Of a DNA stretch of 47,638 bases, positions 40,684-47,638 are shown piece by piece; the stretch's first letter is position 1; each line of letters begins with the position of its first letter. The translations under genes were made by a program, and so were the position numbers. The notes beneath the pieces are model-generated. The model searched no databases. It had not been told where the DNA came from and worked only from the letters and a program-made list of their open reading frames with translations. The stretch is from NCBI GenBank assembly GCA_036499025.1, contig DASYEM010000061.1, positions 1 through 47,638 on the forward strand, written 5' to 3'. The DNA comes from Parvibaculum sp036499025. Its GTDB lineage: Bacteria; Pseudomonadota; Alphaproteobacteria; Parvibaculales; Parvibaculaceae.

Positions 40684-42537
40684 TCAGCCTGCCATGGAGC
40701 GGGCATATTTCTTGCGATCGTTCGGATCGAGGTAACGCTTGCGCAGACGGATCGATTTCGGCGTCACTTCAACGAGTTCGTCGGGTCCGATATAGGCAAT
40801 GGCCTGTTCGAGCGTCAGCGGGCGCGGCGGTGTCAGGCGCACGGCTTCGTCTTTCGACGTCGTGCGAATGTTCGTCAGCTGCTTGGCTTTGAGCGGGTTC
40901 ACTTCCAGATCGTCGGGACGGGCGTTTTCGCCGATGATCATGCCCTTATAGACCTTCTCGCCGGGCGAGATGAAGAGCGTGCCGCGTTCTTCGATGTACC
41001 AGAGACCGTAAGGCACGGCGTCGCCGTCGCCCGTCGAGATCAGCACGCCGTTGCGGCGGCCGTCGATTTCGCCACGGAAGGGCTCGTAGGCTTTGAACAG
41101 GCGGTTCATCACGCCCGTACCGCGCGTGTCGGTCAGGAATTCACCGTGATAGCCGATCAGGCCGCGCGAAGGGCAATGGAAAATGATGCGCGTTTTTCCT
41201 GCGCCGGTCGGGCGCATGTCGACCATGTCGCCTTTGCGGGCGGCCATCTTTTCGATGACGACGCCGGAGAATTCATCGTCCACGTCGATTGTGGCTTCTT
41301 CGATGGGTTCAAGGCGCTTGCCGTTCTCGTCTTCCTTGAAGAGAACGCGCGGACGCGAGATGCCGAGTTCGAAGCCGTCGCGACGCATCGTTTCGATGAG
41401 CACGCCGAGCTGCAATTCGCCGCGACCGGCCACATCGAAAGCGTCGCCGCTTTCGCTGTCGGACACGCGGATCGCCACGTTGCTTTCGGCTTCGCGGAGC
41501 AGACGGTCGCGGATGACGCGCGACTGAACCTTGGAACCTTCGCGACCGGCGAGCGGGCTGTCATTGATCGAAACGGTGATCGACAGCGTCGGCGGATCAA
41601 TCGGCAGGGCCTTGAGCGGCTCGCTCACCGTGGCATCGCAGATCGTGTCGGCAACCGTTCCTTGCGTCAGTCCGGCAATGGCGACGATGTCGCCCGCCAT
41701 GGCTTCTTCGACCGGAATGCGCTGAATACCGCGATAGGCCAGAACTTTGCTGATGCGGCCTTTTTCAACAACGCCGTCGCCCTTGCGCAGAACCTGCACA
41801 GCGGTGTTGGTTCTCGCCACGCCTTTTTCGATCTTGCCGGTCAGAATGCGGCCGAGATAAGGATCGTTTTCGATTGTGGTGACGAGCATCGCGAAAGGCT
41901 CGTCTTTCGAGCCGTCGGTCGCCGCCGTGGGTTCGTGGAAATAAGAAACGATCTTGTTGAACAGAACCTTCAGGCCGTTGTCCTTGGCGTCTGGCGCGTT
42001 CAGATCTTCGCAGGCCCAACCCTGACGGGCAGCGGCGAAGATGCAAGGGAAGTCGAGTTGCTCATCCGTCGCGCCAAGGGCTGCGAAAAGGTCGAAAGCC
42101 TCGATATGGACTTCATCGGGGCGGCCATCTGGACGATCCACCTTGTTGACGAGCACGATCGGGCGCAGGCCGAGGGCCAAAGCCTTCGATGTCACGAACT
42201 TCGTCTGAGGCATCGGGCCTTCAGCCGCATCCACGAGAAGCACGACGCCATCGACCATGGAGAGGATGCGTTCGACTTCGCCGCCGAAGTCGGCATGGCC
42301 GGGGGTATCGATGATGTTGATGCGCGTGTGCACGCCATTTTCATCAACCCAGTCGACGCTGGTCGGCTTTGCCAGAATGGTGATGCCGCGTTCCCGCTCC
42401 AGATCATTGGAGTCCATCACGCGTTCCGCCACCTGCTGGTTTTCACGGAACGTGCCGGACTGGCGCAGGAGCTGGTCAACGAGGGTCGTTTTCCCATGGT
42501 CAACATGGGCGATGATCGCGATATTACGAAGGGACAT
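40684..42537 (-). CDS. typA: Ribosome-binding GTPase TypA/BipA
   Basis: Protein of 617 residues from ATG at 42537 (MSLRNIAIIAHVDHGKTTLV) with GGCGGA upstream; an ATG six codons earlier is possible but not family-like. It has the translational GTPase motifs G1 AHVDHGKT (10-17), G2 ERERGITI, G3 DTPGHAD and G4 NKVDR, then EF-G-like domains II, III and V and the BipA-specific C-terminal domain. It binds the ribosome and helps assembly and growth under cold and other stresses. It stands alone between terminators, with an unusual AT-flanked hairpin in its upstream region. Confidence 0.97.
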   Translation of the reverse strand: MSLRNIAIIAHVDHGKTTLVDQLLRQSGTFRENQQVAERVMDSNDLERERGITILAKPTSVDWVDENGVHTRINIIDTPGHADFGGEVERILSMVDGVVLLVDAAEGPMPQTKFVTSKALALGLRPIVLVNKVDRPDGRPDEVHIEAFDLFAALGATDEQLDFPCIFAAARQGWACEDLNAPDAKDNGLKVLFNKIVSYFHEPTAATDGSKDEPFAMLVTTIENDPYLGRILTGKIEKGVARTNTAVQVLRKGDGVVEKGRISKVLAYRGIQRIPVEEAMAGDIVAIAGLTQGTVADTICDATVSEPLKALPIDPPTLSITVSINDSPLAGREGSKVQSRVIRDRLLREAESNVAIRVSDSESGDAFDVAGRGELQLGVLIETMRRDGFELGISRPRVLFKEDENGKRLEPIEEATIDVDDEFSGVVIEKMAARKGDMVDMRPTGAGKTRIIFHCPSRGLIGYHGEFLTDTRGTGVMNRLFKAYEPFRGEIDGRRNGVLISTGDGDAVPYGLWYIEERGTLFISPGEKVYKGMIIGENARPDDLEVNPLKAKQLTNIRTTSKDEAVRLTPPRPLTLEQAIAYIGPDELVEVTPKSIRLRKRYLDPNDRKKYARSMAG

Positions 42538-42608
42538 ATTTTCCGCCGGGGTCATGTGGGCCGGCAGCGCGGGAAATCACGCGCGAGGGCGGCCAAAGCT
42601 CGGCGCCT

Positions 42609-42650
42609 TATATATCGGACACCCGCCCCGCCACAAGGGGCAGATATATA
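42609..42650. other. AT-flanked inverted repeat upstream of typA
   Basis: TATATATC (42609-42616) pairs with GATATATA (42643-42650). Inside lies a GC stem GCCCC / GGGGC (42625-42629, 42637-42641). The element is about 72-113 bases before the typA start. It could be a leader hairpin, an operator, or contain the -10 region in its AT arm. Confidence 0.4.
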
Positions 42651-42653
42651 TGA

Positions 42654-42686
42654 GGGCCTGCGGAAGGTTAACCCTTTCGCAGGCCC
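42654..42686 (-). terminator. Hairpin terminator after the plcP-agt-yceI unit
   Basis: GGGCCTGCG (42654-42662) pairs with CGCAGGCCC (42678-42686), and the stem continues inward as GAAGG / CCTTT (one G·T pair), about 14 bp in all with a 5-base loop. It begins 22 bases past the yceI stop. The minus-strand sequence after it is AT-rich rather than a clean T-run; on the plus strand ATTTT follows. Confidence 0.65.
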
Positions 42687-42707
42687 GTCCATTTTCCGCC
42701 GAATTGC

Positions 42708-43283
42708 CTATTTCCTGACCGCTTCGGTCGAAATCGCGAGCGTCACCTCGTCGCCGATGGCCGGGACATAGGTTGTTATGCCGAAATCAGAGCGCTTCAG
42801 CTTGCCGATGGCCGAAAAACCGGCCACCTGGCGTGTCTTGTCCATGGGGCTCGGGCCTGCCTTGTTGAGCTTGACGATGAGACCCAGAGGCCTGGTGACG
42901 CCATGCAGCGTCAGGTCGCCGGTGACGGTCGCCGTGTCCTTGCCCGTGAGCTCCACCTTGGTCGATTTGAAAATCATGGTCGGATACTTGGCGACATCAA
43001 GGAAATCCTTGCCCTTCACATGCGCGTCGCGATCGTCATTGGCCGTATCGAGGCTCGCGGTCTGGACTGTGATATCGACCTTGCTGGCGGCGGGCTTGGC
43101 CTCGTCGAGCGTCAGCGTGCCGGCGACATTCTTGAAGACGCCATAGGTTTGGGAAAAGCCCAGATGGCTGATCGTGAAGCCGACATGGGTATGCGTCCCG
43201 TCGATCTCGTATTCGTCTGCGTGAGCGAATGAGCTGAGCGTAAGCGCGGCAACAGATGCAATCGCGATGGCCAGGGATCTCAT
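42708..43283 (-). CDS. yceI: YceI-family periplasmic lipid-binding protein
   Basis: Protein of 191 residues from ATG at 43283, with a perfect AGGAGG ribosome site. The signal peptide is RSLAIAIASVAALTLSSFAH, cleaved near ADEYEID. The lipocalin-like YceI domain covers the rest (THTHVGFTISHLGFSQTYG, then DITVQTASLDT and LTLHGVTRPL). YceI proteins bind polyisoprenoids or other long lipids in the periplasm. It starts 47 bases after the glycosyltransferase stop on the same strand with no terminator seen between, so it may be the last gene of the plcP-agt transcript. Confidence 0.92.
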   Translation of the reverse strand: MRSLAIAIASVAALTLSSFAHADEYEIDGTHTHVGFTISHLGFSQTYGVFKNVAGTLTLDEAKPAASKVDITVQTASLDTANDDRDAHVKGKDFLDVAKYPTMIFKSTKVELTGKDTATVTGDLTLHGVTRPLGLIVKLNKAGPSPMDKTRQVAGFSAIGKLKRSDFGITTYVPAIGDEVTLAISTEAVRK

Positions 43284-43330
43284 GGTGAAGCCTCCTGAAA
43301 GCTTTGGGGAGGCCGATTTGAAGGCAGTTC

Positions 43331-44461
43331 TCAGCGCGACTCAAGCGCGGCTTCGCCGTGCAGACGTTTCTCGGGCAACGGCCGCATGTCGTCTTCCAGC
43401 GCCAGATTGGAAAGAAATTGGCGGGTGCAGGCGTCCCAGGAGAAGGTCAGGGCGAAGTCTCGCGCCTCGCTGCGGTGAATATGGATCGCGCGCAGGCAGG
43501 CGGCTTTCAAGTCTTCGTCGAGCGCCGCCGCCGGATTGGCGCCGATGACATCGAGAGGACCCTGCACAGGATAGGCGGCGACGGGCGTGCCGGAGGCCAG
43601 CGCTTCGATCAACACGAGGCCGAAAGTGTCGGTGCGGCTGGGAAAGACGAAACAATCCGCCGCCGCATAAGCCCTGGCGAGGTCCTCGCCAAACAAAGCC
43701 CCGGCGAAATGGACGTCTGGATAGCGTTTGCGCAAATGTTCCAGACGCGGGCCTTCGCCGACGATCATTTTTGTGCCGGCCAGATCCGTTTCGAGAAAGG
43801 CTTCGATGTTTTTTTCGACGGCCACGCGACCGACATAGAGATAAACGGGGCGCGTGAGACCGAGGTAGTGCTCGCCTTGCAATTCGGAGCGCGGGCGAAA
43901 CATTTCGGTATCGACGCCGCGCGACCAGATCGAGGGCTTGCCGAAGCCGCGCTCTTCCAGCTCTGTCTGGAGAGACTTCGTCGCCACCATGATCGTCGTG
44001 GCGCGCGAGTGGAACCAGCGCAGAAAGGCATAGCTCCAGCGCAGCGGGAAGCCGGTGCGGGCGTGAAGATATTCGCCGAAACGGGTGTGGAACGAGGTTG
44101 AGAAGGGCAGGCGTCGCTTCAGACAATAATTGCGGGCGGCGAGGCCCAGCGGCCCTTCGGTGGCGATATGGATGGCATTGGGATTTGCCTCTTCGATCAT
44201 GCGCGCGAGGCGGCGACCGGGAAAGAGGGCGAGGCGGATTTCGGGATAGGTCGGCATCGGGATGGTGACGAAACGATCCGGCGTGATCGAGATCACTTCA
44301 TGGCCCATTGCCGTCAGATGGGATTTCAATTCGCCCAGTGTGCGAACGACGCCGTTCACTTGCGGCGGCGCGGCGTCGGAGACGACGACGATCCGAAGCC
44401 GCAGTCCCGCACGACCGAGGGCGGGGTCCGCCACTTGATAAGTTTTGCGCATGAACATCAT
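43331..44461 (-). CDS. agt: GT4-family glycosyltransferase, Agt-like (diacylglycerol glycosyltransferase candidate)
   Basis: Protein of 376 residues. It has the GT-B fold of family GT4: an N-terminal acceptor part with DAAPPQVNGVVRTLGELK and IHIATEGPLGLAARNY, and a C-terminal donor part with YVGRVAVEKN and the EX7E region PSRTDTFGLVLIEALASG. This sequence type covers the SqdX/MgtA/Agt enzymes that add a sugar to diacylglycerol. The start ATG at 44461 overlaps the stop of the phosphoesterase gene (TGATG), so the two are coupled. In Agrobacterium and marine bacteria the agt gene sits beside plcP and makes phosphorus-free glycolipids under phosphate limitation. Sugar donor and product are unknown; a mannosyltransferase of another pathway is the main alternative. 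Confidence 0.82.
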   Translation of the reverse strand: MMFMRKTYQVADPALGRAGLRLRIVVVSDAAPPQVNGVVRTLGELKSHLTAMGHEVISITPDRFVTIPMPTYPEIRLALFPGRRLARMIEEANPNAIHIATEGPLGLAARNYCLKRRLPFSTSFHTRFGEYLHARTGFPLRWSYAFLRWFHSRATTIMVATKSLQTELEERGFGKPSIWSRGVDTEMFRPRSELQGEHYLGLTRPVYLYVGRVAVEKNIEAFLETDLAGTKMIVGEGPRLEHLRKRYPDVHFAGALFGEDLARAYAAADCFVFPSRTDTFGLVLIEALASGTPVAAYPVQGPLDVIGANPAAALDEDLKAACLRAIHIHRSEARDFALTFSWDACTRQFLSNLALEDDMRPLPEKRLHGEAALESR

Positions 44462-45441
44462 CAGGCGGCGTTCAACACGTCGGCATCGTCATGCTCAAGC
44501 TCCGTCTCGCCTTCGCCTGCTTGCGTTTCCCATGAAAAACGCTGCCAGGTCAGAATGCTGAGTTCGCCCGCTTCGTCTTCGGCCAGCGCCGTGCAGCTTT
44601 CAACCCAATCGCCGTCGTTGCAGTAGAGAATACCGTCGATGTCGCGCATTTCCGCGTGATGGATATGGCCGCAGATGACACCGTCAACGCCGCGAGCGCG
44701 GGCTTCGCGGGCGACCGCCACTTCATAGCTTGAGATGAATTCGACGGCGTTTTTGACTCTGTGCTTCAGCCAGGACGAAAGCGACCAGTAAGGCATGCCC
44801 AGAGCGCGGCGGATTTCATGCAGCCAGTTGTTGAGCCACAGCGCCAGTTCATAGGCGCGGTCGCCAAGATGCGCGAGCCATTTGGCATATTTGACGACGC
44901 CGTCGAACTGGTCGCCATGAATGACAAGGAAACGTCGCCCATCGACCGTTTCGTGGATCGCATCGGCCAGCACATCGACGCCGCCGAAATTGAGGCCGGT
45001 GTAGTCACGCAACGCTTCGTCGTGATTGCCGGGGATATAGATCACATTGGCGGCTTTGCGCGCCTTGCGCAGCAGTTCCTGCACCACGGCGTTATGCGAA
45101 GCCGACCAGTACCATGAGCGCTTCAGCCGCCATCCGTCGATGATGTCGCCGACGAGGTAGATCGTCTCGGCATCGTTGTGACGTAAAAAATCGAGCAGAA
45201 GTTCGGCTTTGCAGCCGGGAGTGCCGAGATGGATATCGGAAAGAAAAAGCGTGCGGTGACGTTTGCGGTGCTTCGGGCGCGGGCCTGTCAGCCGCTCATC
45301 GAGATTGCCGCGCCGCGAACGCAGGCGGCCTTTGTCCTTTTTGCCGGGGACGCTCGTGTCTTTCGATACGGGCGACATGGGCGAGGCGAGGTCGGATTGC
45401 GCCGAACCGGGGCAGGCCATTGTGGCTTCGAGTGTCGTCAT
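44461..45441 (-). CDS. plcP: Metallophosphoesterase, PlcP-like (phospholipase C of lipid remodelling)
   Basis: Protein of 326 residues if it starts at ATG 45441; ATGs at 45471, 45456 and 45420 are also in frame. A basic N-terminal tail precedes a calcineurin-like fold: SDIHLG (Asp69, His71), GDIIDGW (98-104), GNHDE (138-142), HGDQFD (175-180) and GHIHHAEM (258-265). All metal ligands are present. Proteins of this sequence are often named UDP-2,3-diacylglucosamine hydrolase (LpxH-like), but the Sinorhizobium homologue PlcP cleaves phosphatidylcholine and other phospholipids to diacylglycerol. The neighbouring Agt-like gene and Pho-box array support the PlcP role. LpxH/LpxI activity remains the alternative. 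Confidence 0.8.
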   Translation of the reverse strand: MTTLEATMACPGSAQSDLASPMSPVSKDTSVPGKKDKGRLRSRRGNLDERLTGPRPKHRKRHRTLFLSDIHLGTPGCKAELLLDFLRHNDAETIYLVGDIIDGWRLKRSWYWSASHNAVVQELLRKARKAANVIYIPGNHDEALRDYTGLNFGGVDVLADAIHETVDGRRFLVIHGDQFDGVVKYAKWLAHLGDRAYELALWLNNWLHEIRRALGMPYWSLSSWLKHRVKNAVEFISSYEVAVAREARARGVDGVICGHIHHAEMRDIDGILYCNDGDWVESCTALAEDEAGELSILTWQRFSWETQAGEGETELEHDDADVLNAA

Positions 45442-45536
45442 GTCCTCAACGATCATTCGTCTACAGATCAACCGCCGCCGCTCGTCAGCCGGATCGTTTG
45501 CCGCTATAAGCGGTGGCGCCTGATCTTCCTGCCGCC

Positions 45537-45542
45537 ATATAA
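45537..45542 (-). promoter_or_regulatory. Possible -10 element of the plcP promoter
   Basis: TTATAT on the minus strand, 21 bases past the last half-site of the Pho-box array. That is about one 11-base repeat more than the usual 10-base distance. It predicts a leader of roughly 90 bases before plcP. Confidence 0.35.
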
Positions 45543-45563
45543 GGGTGTTGTGGACAAGGTCTC

Positions 45564-45592
45564 GTGACGGTTCGATGACAGTTTCAAGACAC
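45564..45592 (-). promoter_or_regulatory. Candidate PhoB-binding array (three Pho-box half-sites)
   Basis: Plus-strand half-sites GTGACGG (45564-45570), ATGACAG (45575-45581) and AAGACAC (45586-45592) start exactly 11 bases apart. Read on the minus strand they are GTGTCTT, CTGTCAT and CCGTCAC, each separated by 4 bases. The Pho-box consensus is CTGTCAT-N4-CTGTCAT; the middle half-site is perfect and the outer two keep the GTC/TGTC core. The orientation points towards plcP. The array ends 16 bases before the divergent kinase start. Confidence 0.6.
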
Positions 45593-45608
45593 CTGCCGGG
45601 AGTACATC

Positions 45609-46502
45609 GTGGCTTTACGCCATTCCATCCACATTATTCTCAACCCTGTCGCAGGCGCGCGCCGTCCCGGTCTCCTTCATGCTGTGGTCGCTTGCCTTGA
45701 GCGCGCGGGTTCTGCGGTGACCGTCGAGGAGACGAAAGGACCGGGCGATGCGACGCTTCTCGCACAGCGCGTGGCGGCGCGTGGCGAAGCCGACGTCATT
45801 GTCGCCGCCGGCGGGGACGGCACCATCAATGAGGTGGCTCGCGGCCTTCTCGGACAGGGCGTGCCGCTTGGCATTATTCCGCTCGGCACGGCCAATGTGC
45901 TGGCGATCGAACTCGGGCTGAAGGCGCGGGCGGGCGATATCGCCGACATGTTGCTGACAGGTCCGGCGCATCTCATCGGTACGGGCCTCATTGAGGGCCG
46001 CATCTTTTTGATGATGGTCGGCATCGGCTTCGACGGCGTCGTCGTTCATGCCATCAATCCCCGCCTGAAGAAACTATGGGGCAAAGGCGCTTTCGTCTGG
46101 GCGGGCATCAAGGAATGGCTGCGGGGGCCGGGGCGCGACATTCATCTGATCGTCGATGGCCGTGAGAGGCGTGCCGCCTGGGCTATCGCGATCAACGGGC
46201 GATATTTTGCCGGGCCTTACGTGCTGTCGCAGACGGGCGATATTTCGCAGCCTGGGCTGACGCTTTTTCTTTTCCGAAATGGAGGCCGCTTTGCGCTGGT
46301 GCGTTATCTGATCGCGCTCGGGCTTGGCCGCGTCGAAAAGCTTGCCGATGTCGAGGTGCTGCCTGCACGCTACATCAGGATCGTTTCGCCTGAAGGTCTT
46401 GAGGTCGAGGTCGATGGCGATGCGCGTGGCTTCTTGCCACAGACCATAGAGCAGGGAACGCAGATATTGCGTCTCGTCGTTCCGGCGGGATCGAAAGTTT
46501 AG
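45609..46502 (+). CDS. Diacylglycerol kinase family lipid kinase (YegS/DagK-like)
   Basis: Protein of 297 residues from GTG at 45609 with GGGAG six bases upstream. The DAGK catalytic domain shows NPVAGARRPG near the N-terminus, the nucleotide site AAGGDGTINEVARGL (about 66-80) and PLGTANVLAIELGL; the C-terminal beta-sandwich is complete (EVEVDGDARGFLP). It phosphorylates diacylglycerol or a related lipid with ATP at the inner membrane. It is divergent from plcP, and a PhoB-type array lies directly before it, where binding would hinder transcription. It converges on the transglycosylase gene with a 4-base overlap. Confidence 0.88.
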   Translation: MALRHSIHIILNPVAGARRPGLLHAVVACLERAGSAVTVEETKGPGDATLLAQRVAARGEADVIVAAGGDGTINEVARGLLGQGVPLGIIPLGTANVLAIELGLKARAGDIADMLLTGPAHLIGTGLIEGRIFLMMVGIGFDGVVVHAINPRLKKLWGKGAFVWAGIKEWLRGPGRDIHLIVDGRERRAAWAIAINGRYFAGPYVLSQTGDISQPGLTLFLFRNGGRFALVRYLIALGLGRVEKLADVEVLPARYIRIVSPEGLEVEVDGDARGFLPQTIEQGTQILRLVVPAGSKV

Positions 46503-47458
46503 AGGTTCGGGGAGGCGTCCGCGAGAACCGTCGGCGCAGCACGCGGCGTGTCGATGACGCGTGGGGCCGTCTGTTGCGTTTTCTGCGTGGCGGCGAAGTC
46601 GTCATCGGCAATCGACAGGCGAAGGCCGACGGTAGCTACCGCCGTTTCGCGCACTGTGCTGGTTACATCGCCGTCGAGCACCATCGGCGCCGGGCGGGCT
46701 TGACTGGCGACAACAACCGTTTCGACCGGCGTTTCGGCCACAGCCTGTACCGGCAATTCACGCGTCGGCGCATCGGCCTGCGCGATGGCTTCCGCCTTCA
46801 ACCGACGGGCGAGCGCTGCGATGCGGGTGTGCTCGTCCGTCCAGACGCCGATGACACGGGCGAAATAGGGCGCGTTGCGCGTCTTCGACTGCGAATGATA
46901 GGTCGCGATGGCTTCCGGCCATGAATCGGTACGCTCGTGGAGCGTCTTCAGAAACTTCGCGCCATAGGTGACGTTGGCGGCGGGATCGAAAGCTTCGTTG
47001 AGATCGGCGAATGCATCGGGATGGTAGCGCAGGTTGATCTGCATGCAGCCGACGTCGATGCTGCGGACGCCTTCCTTGAGCAGACGGCGCGTCGCGGCGA
47101 TCGCGTCTTTCTTTGTCTTGAAATAGAAAGACTGGCCTTCGGCATTGATTGTCCAGGGCCACGGGCGCGGTTTGCGCAGCTCGGGATTGAGGCGGCCCGA
47201 TTCGACCATGGCCACCGAGAAGAGCAGGGCGCGTGGCATCTTGTGCGCGGCTTCGATCAGCACCGTCGCGCGTTCGCAATAGGTCCAGGGCGAGGGCTTG
47301 GCGAGGGCGGACGAGATTTCGGTTGTCGGGCGTTGGGTCTGGGACAGGGCGAGGGTCGGCGCAACCGCCAGCGCAAGGCCCATCGCGGCGGCTATGCGCC
47401 ACCCGATGACCGGTTTTGCCGTGGCAGTTTCAGATTTTTTGCCCGTCACTCTCAGCAT
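46499..47458 (-). CDS. Lytic transglycosylase-like (SLT-domain) secreted protein
   Basis: Protein of 319 residues from ATG at 47458 (MLRVTGKKSE); the in-frame ATG 27 codons earlier would hide the signal. A signal anchor or peptide lies at about 19-38 (IAAAMGLALAVAPTLAL). The SLT domain (about 55-215) has the catalytic Glu86 in FSVAMVESGRLNPE, the motif SIDVGCMQINLRYHPDAF and ITYHSQ-like AIATYHSQSKTRNAPY. The C-terminal 90 residues are low in complexity (Ala, Val, Pro, Thr). The family cleaves the glycan strands of peptidoglycan; such genes often serve flagella or secretion systems, but no such genes are near. The upstream 180 bases show no further complete gene. Confidence 0.86.
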   Translation of the reverse strand: MLRVTGKKSETATAKPVIGWRIAAAMGLALAVAPTLALSQTQRPTTEISSALAKPSPWTYCERATVLIEAAHKMPRALLFSVAMVESGRLNPELRKPRPWPWTINAEGQSFYFKTKKDAIAATRRLLKEGVRSIDVGCMQINLRYHPDAFADLNEAFDPAANVTYGAKFLKTLHERTDSWPEAIATYHSQSKTRNAPYFARVIGVWTDEHTRIAALARRLKAEAIAQADAPTRELPVQAVAETPVETVVVASQARPAPMVLDGDVTSTVRETAVATVGLRLSIADDDFAATQKTQQTAPRVIDTPRAAPTVLADASPNL

Positions 47459-47638
47459 CCATTGCCCCTGCGGTCCCCGCTCATGACGGGGCCCTTGCCC
47501 GGCCGGGAATCGTTGGCTGGGCGTCTCTATTCTGCACAAGGGTTCTTAAGGAAAGTTTGCGGACCGGGAAGCGGCGGGGGTGCGACAATTTCGCTGCGGC
47601 GCACCCTTCAGGGGTGAAATGAAAATAGTTTGTTATTT

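Noticed and set aside
40675..42771. Open frame of 698 codons opposite typA
   Set aside because: Shadow of typA, with no start signal and no recognisable domain.
44461..45441. Simple annotation as LpxH, UDP-2,3-diacylglucosamine hydrolase
   Set aside because: Coupling to an Agt-like glycosyltransferase and the Pho-type array favour PlcP; kept only as an alternative in that entry.
47619..47638. Possible start of a further plus-strand gene at the window edge (ATG after AGGGGTGA)
   Set aside because: Only six codons are visible and the ribosome-site spacing is too short to be convincing.

Overview
The window is GC-rich, gene-dense chromosomal DNA of an alphaproteobacterium, most likely of the order Hyphomicrobiales (Rhizobiales). 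The evidence is the gene content and the regulation: a CoxD/CoxE-like MoxR-VWA pair, an IMPase-type HisN, HisKA_2 and hybrid kinases, a PlcP-like phosphoesterase beside an Agt-like glycosyltransferase, an Hsp20 gene with a ROSE-like RNA thermometer, and a perfect match to the alphaproteobacterial general-stress (EcfG) promoter. Genus is not decidable from sequence alone. I saw no rRNA, tRNA, insertion sequence, prophage or CRISPR array.

Layout. 1-3291: 5' end of a fatty-acid beta-oxidation bifunctional enzyme (cut by the window edge), divergent from a MoxR ATPase/VWA protein pair. 3477-7791: two SGNH hydrolases (one a lipoprotein), an MBOAT acyltransferase and a small membrane protein, which look like an extracytoplasmic O-acylation locus. 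7794-19433 (minus strand): a hybrid sensor kinase, gltD-gltB, then a PAS/HisKA_2 kinase with a single-domain response regulator. 19686-24707: a VOC protein coupled to threonine aldolase, then an Hpt protein facing a hybrid kinase. 24868-29091: an esterase, a Pat-like acyl-CoA synthetase/GNAT fusion, and hsp20. 29277-33977: a complete Liv-type ABC transporter operon with overlapping genes.

34042-35042 holds two tandem copies of a small secreted protein gene. Each copy has the same ungapped leader, and the second copy is frameshifted near its 3' end. 35042-42537: a Rieske/SRPBCC protein coupled to a carboxyltransferase, an SCP2 protein coupled to a lysophospholipase-like hydrolase, hisN, an amidohydrolase, and typA. 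42708-46502: yceI, an Agt-like glycosyltransferase and a PlcP-like phosphoesterase on the minus strand, divergent from a diacylglycerol kinase. The window closes with a lytic transglycosylase-like protein.

The most interesting part is 42.7-46.5 kb. By homology PlcP releases diacylglycerol from phospholipids and Agt glycosylates it, while the divergent kinase would return diacylglycerol to phosphatidate. Three PhoB-type half-sites with an exact 11-bp period lie between the two units. They are oriented towards plcP and sit immediately upstream of the kinase start. This predicts a phosphate-starvation membrane-remodelling switch, possibly including the YceI lipid-binding protein. Second is the duplicated small-protein leader at 34.0-34.7 kb, with a hairpin kept by a compatible base change and an EcfG promoter in front of copy 1 only. 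Many start codons were moved inward from the longest reading frame using ribosome-binding sites, signal peptides and family N-termini; these choices are stated in each entry.
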